From contig JBCBKU010000032.1 in NCBI GenBank assembly GCA_038521345.1, positions 1-20,469 of the forward strand: 20,469 nt of DNA. The letters run 5' to 3'. The notes below the pieces were generated by a model. That model saw only the letters and a list, made by a program, of their open reading frames with translations, did not search any database and was not told where the DNA came from. This DNA comes from JBCBKU01 sp038521345. Lineage in GTDB: Bacteria > Pseudomonadota > Alphaproteobacteria > Rhodobacterales > Rhodobacteraceae. Made by a program: the position numbers and the translations under genes. This document shows positions 14,296 through 20,469 of the stretch, one piece after another; the stretch's first letter is position 1, and every line of letters starts with the position of its first letter.

Positions 14296-16611
14296 CTAGT
14301 CGGCGGTCAGGAGGGGCGGTTTCTTCGACGAGAGGCGGCGCGTTTCGGGTTCGATCGTCAGGTGGATCTCGCCGTTCTTGACGCCGACTTTCACGAGGCC
14401 GCCTTTCGCGAGCTTGCCAAAGAGCAGCTCTTCCGCAAGCGGCTTTTTGATGTGCTCCTGGATCACGCGGCCAAGGGGCCGGGCGCCCATCTTGTCGTCG
14501 TAACCCTTGTCGCCCAGCCATTCGGCAGCCGGCCCCGAAAGCTCGATCGAGACGTTCCGGTCCATGAGCTGCGCTTCGAGTTGGAGGACGAATTTCTCGA
14601 CCACCTGCAGGATGATCTCCTTGCCGAGGGGCGCGAAGCTGATGACCGCGTCGAGACGATTCCGGAACTCTGGCGTGAACGTGCGTTCGATCGCCGCCGT
14701 ATCCTCGCCCTCGCGCCGGTCACGGCCGAAGCCGATCGCCTCTTTCGCCTGTTCTGCGGCACCTGCGTTCGAGGTCATGATCAGGATCACGTTGCGGAAA
14801 TCGACCTGCCGCCCGTTGTGGTCGGTCAGTTTCCCGTGGTCCATCACCTGCAGGAGGATGTTGTAGACATCCGGGTGCGCCTTCTCGATCTCGTCGAGGA
14901 GAAGCACGCAATGCGGGTGCTGGTCGACGCCGTCGGTCAGGAGGCCCCCCTGATCGAAGCCGACATAGCCCGGAGGCGCGCCGATAAGGCGGCTGACCGC
15001 GTGCTTTTCCATGTATTCCGACATGTCGAAGCGCAGCAACTCAACGCCCAGCGTGGTGGCAAGCTGCTTGGCGACCTCGGTCTTGCCGACGCCGGTGGGG
15101 CCCGCAAAGAGATAGTTGCCGATGGGCTTTTCGGGTTCGCGCAGGCCCGCACGGGCAAGCTTGATCGCCGACGAGAGCGCCTCGATCGCCTTGTCCTGCC
15201 CGAAGACCACGCGCTTCAGCGTTGTTTCGAGGTCCTTCAGCACTTCGGCATCGTCCTTGGAGACGTTCTTGGGCGGGATCCGGGCGATCTTGGCCACGAC
15301 CGCCTCGATCTCCTTGGCGCCGATGGTCTTGCGTCGCTTGGATTCCGCGACGAGATGCTGGGCCGCGCCCGCCTCGTCGATCACGTCGATGGCCTTGTCC
15401 GGAAGCTTCCGGTCATTGATGTAGCGTGCCGAAAGTTCCACCGCCGTCTTGATGGCGTCGGTGGTGTACTTGATGTCGTGGTGATCCTCGAAATACGGCT
15501 TGAGGCCTTTGAGGATCTTGATCGAGTCGTCCACGGACGGTTCGGTCACGTCGATTTTCTGGAATCGGCGGCTGAGTGCGCGGTCCTTCTCGAAGTGCTG
15601 GCGGAACTCCTTGTAGGTCGTCGAACCCATGCAGCGCAGCTTGCCGCCCTGAAGCGCGGGCTTCAGGAGGTTGGAGGCGTCCATCGCGCCGCCCGACGTG
15701 GCGCCGGCGCCGATCACCGTGTGGATTTCGTCGATGAAGAGGATCGCGTCGGGATGCTCTTCCAGTTCGGACACGACCGACTTCAGCCGCTCCTCGAAAT
15801 CACCACGGTACCGTGTACCCGCCAGCAGCGCACCCATGTCGAGAGAGTAGATCGTGGCACCCTGAAGCACCTCGGGTGTTTCGCCCTCGACGATTTTCTT
15901 GGCGAGCCCCTCGGCGATGGCGGTCTTGCCCACGCCCGGATCACCCACCAGAAGCGGGTTGTTCTTGCGCCGGCGGCAGAGGACCTGCACGCAGCGTTCG
16001 ACCTCGTGTTCGCGCCCGATCAGAGGATCGACATCGCCCTTGCGCGACTTCGCGTTCAGGTCGACGCAGTACTTGGAGAGCGCGGATTCCTTGCCCTCTT
16101 CCTCGGCGGCCTGGCTTTCTTCTTCGAATTCGTTCGAACCGGTCACTGGGCGGGACTCTCCGAAAGAGGGATCCTTCGCCACACCGTGCGCGATGAAGTT
16201 GACGGCATCGTAACGCGTCATCTCCTGTTCCTGCAGGAAGTAGGCGGCGTTCGATTCCCGTTCGGCGAAGATCGCGACCAGCACGTTGGCGCCGGTGACC
16301 TCGGTCCGCCCCGACGATTGAACGTGGATCGCCGCACGCTGGATCACGCGCTGGAAGGCTGCGGTCGGGACCGCCTCGGAGCCTTCCACTTGGGTCACAA
16401 GAGTCGACAGGTCGTCGTCGATGAATTCGATCAGGGTTTTGCGCAAAGCGTCCAGATCGACCGAGCAGGCCTGCATGACCTTCGCTGCGTCGGGTTCGTC
16501 GATCAGTGCCAGCAGCAAGTGCTCCAGCGTCGCCAACTCGTGGCTGCGCGCATTGGCCAGGGCCAGCGCCGAATGAATCGCCTGCTCGAGAGTGTTGGAA
16601 AATGACGGCAC
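14296..16611 (-). CDS. clpA: ATP-dependent Clp protease ATP-binding subunit ClpA
   Basis: This 771-residue protein is full length for ClpA, the hexameric AAA+ unfoldase that feeds proteins into ClpP in the cytoplasm. The N-domain (1-145) is the docking site for ClpS and substrates. The first AAA module has Walker A GDPGVGKT (223-230) and Walker B ILFIDEIH (290-297). The second has GPTGVGKT (504-511), VLLLDEIEKAHPD (569-581), the arginine-finger region EFRNR (648-652) and sensor-2 GARPLGR (709-715). AIGFG (625-629) is the ClpP-docking loop; the lack of a ClpB-type middle domain rules out ClpB. The start is GTG 16611, eight bases after AAGGAG (16625-16620). The 172-bp gap to gloB should hold its promoter. 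clpS is not in the window. Confidence 0.96.
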   Translation of the reverse strand: MPSFSNTLEQAIHSALALANARSHELATLEHLLLALIDEPDAAKVMQACSVDLDALRKTLIEFIDDDLSTLVTQVEGSEAVPTAAFQRVIQRAAIHVQSSGRTEVTGANVLVAIFAERESNAAYFLQEQEMTRYDAVNFIAHGVAKDPSFGESRPVTGSNEFEEESQAAEEEGKESALSKYCVDLNAKSRKGDVDPLIGREHEVERCVQVLCRRRKNNPLLVGDPGVGKTAIAEGLAKKIVEGETPEVLQGATIYSLDMGALLAGTRYRGDFEERLKSVVSELEEHPDAILFIDEIHTVIGAGATSGGAMDASNLLKPALQGGKLRCMGSTTYKEFRQHFEKDRALSRRFQKIDVTEPSVDDSIKILKGLKPYFEDHHDIKYTTDAIKTAVELSARYINDRKLPDKAIDVIDEAGAAQHLVAESKRRKTIGAKEIEAVVAKIARIPPKNVSKDDAEVLKDLETTLKRVVFGQDKAIEALSSAIKLARAGLREPEKPIGNYLFAGPTGVGKTEVAKQLATTLGVELLRFDMSEYMEKHAVSRLIGAPPGYVGFDQGGLLTDGVDQHPHCVLLLDEIEKAHPDVYNILLQVMDHGKLTDHNGRQVDFRNVILIMTSNAGAAEQAKEAIGFGRDRREGEDTAAIERTFTPEFRNRLDAVISFAPLGKEIILQVVEKFVLQLEAQLMDRNVSIELSGPAAEWLGDKGYDDKMGARPLGRVIQEHIKKPLAEELLFGKLAKGGLVKVGVKNGEIHLTIEPETRRLSSKKPPLLTAD

Positions 16612-16783
16612 GCGGCGTGCTCCTTTGACTAGGTCGGCGCGCGGATGGTCGGGCGAACCGTGCGCGCCCTTACGTTAAAGTTCGGTGATCTGTCCGAAGC
16701 TTCAAGGATTTTCTGCTCAAATCCGCTCACATTTACAGCGTCGGTGGATAAGAGCGTTGCGATTGCCGGAGAATCGGGCGGGC

Positions 16784-17551
16784 CTAGAACGCGTCTTTGC
16801 GACGCCGGATTTCCGCGAAGACCGATGCATCCGGTGATTGGGGCATAGATATGGCTGCTTTTACCGATGGCAATCCCGCCCGCAAAAAGGGGTTTGTCGC
16901 CAGCTCGTCCGCAAGCGTGGACGGCACGGTCGGCTTGCCCCTTGAACGGGCATCCGCGATCCGGTCGGCGCGTGCCTGAAGCGCGGCATTGTCGGGTTCG
17001 ATGGTGAGCGCGAAACGCGCGTTGGCGGCGGTGTATTCGTGCCCCGAACAGACCAGCGTTTCGGGTGGGAGTGTCGCCAGCCGGGACAGGCTGGACCACA
17101 TCTGGTCCGCGGTTCCTTCAAATAACCGCCCGCACCCGAGGGCCATCAGGCTGTCGGCGGTGAAGACCGCCCCGGCGTCGGGCATATGGAAGGCCACGTG
17201 CCCGACGGTGTGGCCCGGGACGTCGATAACCGTGATCGTGTGGCCGGCGAAATCGATCTGGTCGCCATCTGCCACGCCTTCGTCAAGCGGGGGCAGTCGG
17301 TGGCGGTCGGCCTCGGCCCCCACGACAGTCGGATCAAAGCGGGTCCGGAGCAGTTCGAGCCCCTCGACATGATCCCCGTGATGGTGCGTGAGCAGCACGT
17401 GCGACAGAGTCCAGCCGCGGGCGTCGAGCGCGGCGGCGATCGGAGCTGCCTCGGGGGCATCGACCAAAAGCGTCGCGCCACTGGCGGTGTCATGCACGAG
17501 GAACGCGTAGTTGTCTGTGCGGCAGGGGATCGTCACGAGTTCAAGGGGCAT
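16784..17551 (-). CDS. gloB: Hydroxyacylglutathione hydrolase (glyoxalase II)
   Basis: This 255-residue protein has the standard length of GloB, which hydrolyses S-lactoylglutathione to lactate and glutathione, the second step of methylglyoxal detoxification (EC 3.1.2.6). The metallo-beta-lactamase metal motif is THHHGDH (55-61, ligands H56, H58, D60, H61). Further ligands are H114 in VPGHTVGH, D133 in FTADSL and H171 in CSGHEYT. SGHEYTAANARFALTIEP (169-186) and the basic C-terminal RRRKD are glutathione-binding features of true glyoxalase II enzymes. ATG 17551 is chosen because homology starts at once (MPLELVTIPC); the ribosome site is weak (GAAAGA). It is divergent from the methyltransferase gene across 62 bp and runs in the same direction as clpA, 172 bp before it. 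Confidence 0.94.
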   Translation of the reverse strand: MPLELVTIPCRTDNYAFLVHDTASGATLLVDAPEAAPIAAALDARGWTLSHVLLTHHHGDHVEGLELLRTRFDPTVVGAEADRHRLPPLDEGVADGDQIDFAGHTITVIDVPGHTVGHVAFHMPDAGAVFTADSLMALGCGRLFEGTADQMWSSLSRLATLPPETLVCSGHEYTAANARFALTIEPDNAALQARADRIADARSRGKPTVPSTLADELATNPFLRAGLPSVKAAISMPQSPDASVFAEIRRRKDAF

Positions 17552-17613
17552 GGTCTTTCGATCCGACTGGGATAAGGTCCGCAAGACCATCTCCGATCCC
17601 CGGCGCGCCTGCA

Positions 17614-18375
17614 ATGCACCTCGACGTCCGCGATCTTCGCAACTTTTACTACCGGACCGGTCTGGGCCGCATCGCGCAGCGGGCCATCCGGGAACAGGTG
17701 GCCGAGTTCTGGCCCGATCTCAGCGAGCGAACGCTGGTGGGCTTTGGCTTTGCGGCGCCGTTCTTGCGGCCTTACAAGGGCAAAGCACGCCGCGTCATGG
17801 GGCTGATGCCTGCCCAGCAAGGGGTGATGCATTGGCCCCCGGGCGAAGCCAATGTCTCGGTCCTTTGCGAAGAAACGCTCTGGCCCGTGGAGACAGGGGC
17901 GGTTGACCGGCTTTTGCTGATCCATGGGCTTGAGACGAGCGAGAATCCCTCGGCGCTTCTGGAAGAGAGCTGGCGCGTCTTGGCGCCGGAGGGCCGCGTT
18001 CTTTTCATTGTGCCGAACAGGGCCGGGCTTTGGGCGCGCCGGGATGCCACGCCCTTTGGATTCGGCCGGCCCTACACGGCCGCGCAACTCGAGGCGCAGC
18101 TTCGCCGGCACGACTTTGCCCCTGGCCGGCATCTGGCGGCACTGTTCCAGCCGCCATCCACGCAGCGCTTCTGGATGAAGACCGCGCGGTACTGGGAGCG
18201 GTTGGGCCGGGGGGTGTCAAACTCGCTCGCCGGGGGCGTTATACTTGCCGAGGCCACGAAACATGTCGAGGCGCCGCGCAGGCCGGGCTTGCCGGAGGCG
18301 GTACGCAAGCCGCTTGAGGTTCTCGACGGGATTGCGCGGCCCGTGCCCAAGCCGGTTGGCAGCCCCCGGAAATAG
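17614..18375 (+). CDS. Class I SAM-dependent methyltransferase
   Basis: This 253-residue protein resembles the Methyltransf_11 group. LVGFGFAAPFLRPY (41-54) stands at the SAM-binding first strand and loop, though without the classic GxGxG. DRLLLIHGLETSENPSALLEESWRVLAPEGRVLFIVPNR, read in pieces across 98-136, is the motif III-IV to post-IV region, where DRLLLIHGLE and VLAPEGRVLFIV are characteristic. The C-terminal 100 residues differ from small-molecule methyltransferases and end in a basic, proline-rich tail. The substrate is unknown. No clear ribosome site precedes ATG 17614, so expression may be low. It sits divergent from gloB, which could mean a shared control region, but no functional link is evident. 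Confidence 0.8.
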   Translation: MHLDVRDLRNFYYRTGLGRIAQRAIREQVAEFWPDLSERTLVGFGFAAPFLRPYKGKARRVMGLMPAQQGVMHWPPGEANVSVLCEETLWPVETGAVDRLLLIHGLETSENPSALLEESWRVLAPEGRVLFIVPNRAGLWARRDATPFGFGRPYTAAQLEAQLRRHDFAPGRHLAALFQPPSTQRFWMKTARYWERLGRGVSNSLAGGVILAEATKHVEAPRRPGLPEAVRKPLEVLDGIARPVPKPVGSPRK

Positions 18376-18412
18376 CAGGTTCCGAGGGCCGCAGACCGGC
18401 GCAGGACGGGGC

Positions 18413-18435
18413 GCCTTTGCTGCGGTTGCAAAGGC
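18413..18435 (+). terminator. Stem-loop after the methyltransferase gene, weak terminator candidate
   Basis: GCCTTTGC (18413-18420) and GCAAAGGC (18428-18435) form a perfect 8-bp stem with a 7-nt loop, 37 nt after the methyltransferase stop. No T-run follows directly, so this could instead be a binding palindrome ahead of the atp operon. Confidence 0.4.
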
Positions 18436-18495
18436 ATACGATGGCGTGCCGTGCGACCTCTGTTCCGGCGCTGTTTTTTGCGGCGGTCAAGGTGG

Positions 18496-18524
18496 TTGCG
18501 GGGCGGGAATGCGTCTGCTACATC
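18496..18524 (+). promoter_or_regulatory. Weak promoter candidate upstream of atpH
   Basis: TTGCGG (18496-18501) and TACATC (18519-18524) are 17 nt apart, three of six matches each. Position in the 248-bp gap before the ATP synthase operon is the main support; the stretch 18376-18623 otherwise shows only the stem-loop at 18413-18435. Confidence 0.3.
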
Positions 18525-18623
18525 CACCACGATTTTGGGCGGGGCGCCACCCGGGCGAGCCGTGCAAACAGCCCCAGTCGCCGGTCCCGTCGGTGGGGCA
18601 ATTGCCAAATCGGAAGGGTGGAC

Positions 18624-19184
18624 GTGTCCGAACCTGCTTCGCTTTCCTCCGGCATCGCCGAGCGCTATGCCACAGCCGTTTTCGAGCTTGTCAAAGACGA
18701 TCAGTCGCTTCCCAAACTGGAAGCCGATGTTGCGGCACTGACCGCGGCGATGGCCGACAGCGATGATCTGAATGCCATGATCTCGTCTCCTGTCTACAGT
18801 CGTGACGATCAAAAATCCGCGATCATGGCCGTGTCTACAGCGATGGACGTTTCTCCGACGCTGGCGAATACGCTTGGTCTGATGGCAACGAAGCGGCGTC
18901 TCTTCGTCCTTCCGCAGCTATTGTCGGCCCTCACCCGTCGCATCGCCGACGAGAAGGGCGAGGTTACTGCCGAAGTCACGTCGGCCAAGCCGCTGACCAA
19001 GGCCCAAGAAGAAAAGCTTGCCCAGACGCTGAAAGCGAGCGTTGGCAAGGACGTCCGGATCAGCACGTCCGTCGATGAAAGCCTGATCGGCGGTCTCGTC
19101 GTGAAAGTCGGATCGCGGATGATCGACGCATCGCTACGCTCGCGCCTTGGCGCGCTCCAGAACACCATGAAAGAGGTCGGATAA
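18624..19184 (+). CDS. atpH: F1F0 ATP synthase delta subunit
   Basis: This 186-residue protein is the delta (OSCP-like) subunit that ties the F1 head to the peripheral stalk of ATP synthase at the inner membrane. The helical N-domain begins GIAERYATAVFEL (10-22). The C-terminal part has the family-typical DESLIGGLVVKVGSRMIDAS (153-172) ahead of SRLGALQNTM. The start is GTG 18624, five bases after GGAAGGG (18612-18618); a GTG two codons earlier (18618) is possible. The frame is open far upstream but that extension is unlike any delta subunit. The stop overlaps the atpA start (TAATG), indicating coupled translation. F0 genes are absent just upstream, as expected where F1 and F0 genes are in separate operons. 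Confidence 0.95.
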   Translation: MSEPASLSSGIAERYATAVFELVKDDQSLPKLEADVAALTAAMADSDDLNAMISSPVYSRDDQKSAIMAVSTAMDVSPTLANTLGLMATKRRLFVLPQLLSALTRRIADEKGEVTAEVTSAKPLTKAQEEKLAQTLKASVGKDVRISTSVDESLIGGLVVKVGSRMIDASLRSRLGALQNTMKEVG

Positions 19185-20469
19185 TGGCTATCCAAGCTGC
19201 CGAGATTTCAAAAATCCTGAAAGAGCAGATCAAGAGCTTTGGTCAGGAAGCCGAGGTGGCCGAAGTGGGCCAGGTTCTGTCGGTGGGTGACGGCATCGCC
19301 CGCGTCCACGGTCTGGACAAGGTTCAGGCCGGCGAGATGGTCGAGTTTCCGGGCGGCATCATGGGGATGGCGCTGAACCTCGAGACCGACAATGTCGGCA
19401 TCGTGATCTTCGGCGACGACCGGGACATCAAGGAAGGCGATACGGTCAAGCGGACTGCTTCGATCGTTGACGTGCCGGCGGGCGAGGCGCTTCTCGGACG
19501 CGTGGTTGACGGGCTGGGCAACCCGCTTGACGGCAAGGGCGAGATTGCTTCGGCCGAGCGCCGCGTCGCCGACGTAAAGGCGCCGGGCATCATTCCGCGA
19601 AAGTCTGTGCATGAACCGATGGCGACCGGCCTGAAGGCCATCGACGCGATGATCCCCATCGGCCGCGGCCAGCGCGAACTCATCATCGGTGACCGCCAGA
19701 CCGGCAAGACGGCGGTGGCACTTGATACGATCCTGAACCAGAAGTCGTACAACGACGCGGCTGGCGACGATGAGAGCCAGAAGCTGTACTGCATCTATGT
19801 TGCGGTCGGGCAGAAGCGGTCGACCGTGGCCCAGCTGGTCAAGAAGCTCGAGGAATCGGGCGCGATCGACTACACTATCGTGGTTGCCGCCACGGCGTCT
19901 GACCCGGCGCCGATGCAGTTCCTGGCGCCCTACGCGGCGACGGCCATGGCCGAGTATTTCCGCGACAATGGCCGCCACGCTCTGATCATCTATGATGACC
20001 TTTCGAAGCAGGCGGTTGCCTATCGTCAGATGTCGCTGCTTCTGCGCCGCCCGCCGGGTCGCGAAGCCTATCCGGGCGACGTCTTCTATCTTCACTCTCG
20101 GCTTCTCGAGCGCTCGGCGAAGATGAACGAGGACAATGGCGCGGGCTCGCTGACGGCGTTGCCGATCATCGAAACGCAAGGCGGCGACGTGTCGGCGTTT
20201 ATCCCGACCAACGTGATCTCGATCACCGACGGCCAGATCTTCCTTGAGACGGAACTCTTCTTCCAGGGCATCCGGCCCGCGGTGAACACCGGTCTGTCGG
20301 TGAGCCGTGTGGGATCTTCGGCCCAAACCAGCGCGATGAAGTCGGTGGCGGGTCCGGTGAAACTGGAACTGGCGCAGTACCGCGAGATGGCGGCCTTTGC
20401 CCAGTTCGGATCGGATCTGGACGCCGCGACGCAGCGCCTTCTGAACCGGGGTGCGCGTCTGACCGAACT
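19184..20469 (+). CDS. atpA: F1F0 ATP synthase alpha subunit, C-terminus cut by the window edge
   Basis: The first 428 residues of the alpha subunit (about 510 in full) are present. Alpha alternates with catalytic beta in the F1 head and binds non-exchanging ATP. The N-terminal beta-barrel (about 25-95) precedes the nucleotide-binding domain, with P-loop GDRQTGKT (169-176), VAVGQKRSTVAQL and LIIYDDLSKQA. PAVNTGLSVSRVG is the alpha/beta signature, carrying the arginine-finger region. The C-terminal helical domain starts at SAMKSVAGPVKLEL and is truncated. ATG 19184 shares one base with the atpH stop. Gamma, beta and epsilon genes are expected beyond the right edge. The gene is highly typical with no unusual features. 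Confidence 0.97.
   Translation, partial: MAIQAAEISKILKEQIKSFGQEAEVAEVGQVLSVGDGIARVHGLDKVQAGEMVEFPGGIMGMALNLETDNVGIVIFGDDRDIKEGDTVKRTASIVDVPAGEALLGRVVDGLGNPLDGKGEIASAERRVADVKAPGIIPRKSVHEPMATGLKAIDAMIPIGRGQRELIIGDRQTGKTAVALDTILNQKSYNDAAGDDESQKLYCIYVAVGQKRSTVAQLVKKLEESGAIDYTIVVAATASDPAPMQFLAPYAATAMAEYFRDNGRHALIIYDDLSKQAVAYRQMSLLLRRPPGREAYPGDVFYLHSRLLERSAKMNEDNGAGSLTALPIIETQGGDVSAFIPTNVISITDGQIFLETELFFQGIRPAVNTGLSVSRVGSSAQTSAMKSVAGPVKLELAQYREMAAFAQFGSDLDAATQRLLNRGARLTE

Noticed and set aside
14278..16605. A 775-codon open frame on the plus strand, antisense to nearly all of clpA.
   Set aside because: It mirrors clpA codon structure (GC-rich third positions keep the opposite frame open), shows no domain, and clpA has every expected motif.
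16674..16706. A heat-shock-like -35 (CTTGAA on the minus strand, 16706-16701) upstream of clpA.
   Set aside because: The only -10-like sequence (TTTAAC, 16679-16674) is 21 nt away, which is the wrong spacing for sigma-32 or sigma-70.

Overview
The window looks like ordinary chromosome from a GC-rich alphaproteobacterium, most likely a Rhodobacteraceae (Roseobacter/Rhodobacter-group) member. The pointers are GC in the mid-60s over most genes, an atpH-atpA junction opening an F1 operon with no F0 genes in front, homospermidine synthase, an overlapping hisC-tyrC pair, a DUF2125 protein, an extensin-like protein and a ClpA-type protease subunit. There are no rRNAs, tRNAs, CRISPR arrays, insertion sequences or phage genes that I can see.

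Layout. 1-1355 (minus strand): an ATP-grasp protein cut by the left edge, two GC-rich stem-loops, and a secreted DUF4399 protein. 1548-3936 (plus): homospermidine synthase (hss), then a LysR-type regulator behind an AT-rich leader. 4058-7018 (plus): a 67-residue hypothetical protein, then hisC, tyrC and a secreted extensin-like protein, the last three joined by 4-bp overlaps. 7015-8016 (minus): an envelope-anchored DUF2125 protein meeting the extensin gene tail to tail. 8078-12302 (plus): a ChaC-type gamma-glutamylcyclotransferase, then a candidate promoter and a three-gene unit made of a MotA/TolQ/ExbB-like channel protein, a MotB-like protein with a very long coiled coil and an OmpA domain, and a GNAT acetyltransferase. 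12299-14078 (minus): an APH-fold phosphotransferase, a small two-helix membrane protein, and a low-GC gene of unknown function. 14237-17551 (minus): a clear intrinsic terminator, clpA and gloB. 17614-20469 (plus): a SAM methyltransferase, a stem-loop, then atpH and atpA (cut by the right edge).

How the genes work together. hisC and tyrC belong to histidine and aromatic amino-acid synthesis. hss makes the polyamine homospermidine. chaC and gloB both act in glutathione chemistry. clpA unfolds substrates for ClpP. atpH and atpA encode the F1 stalk delta and catalytic-head alpha subunits. The most distinctive item is the ion-channel/OmpA pair at 8700-11784. It has the hallmarks of a proton-driven, peptidoglycan-anchored motor, but both subunits carry long coiled-coil extensions and no flagellar, Tol, Ton or Zorya partners lie nearby. 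The segment around 13,640-14,110 stands out by base composition (about 50% GC by hand count, against about 68% in a clpA line counted the same way) and is the best candidate for recently acquired DNA.
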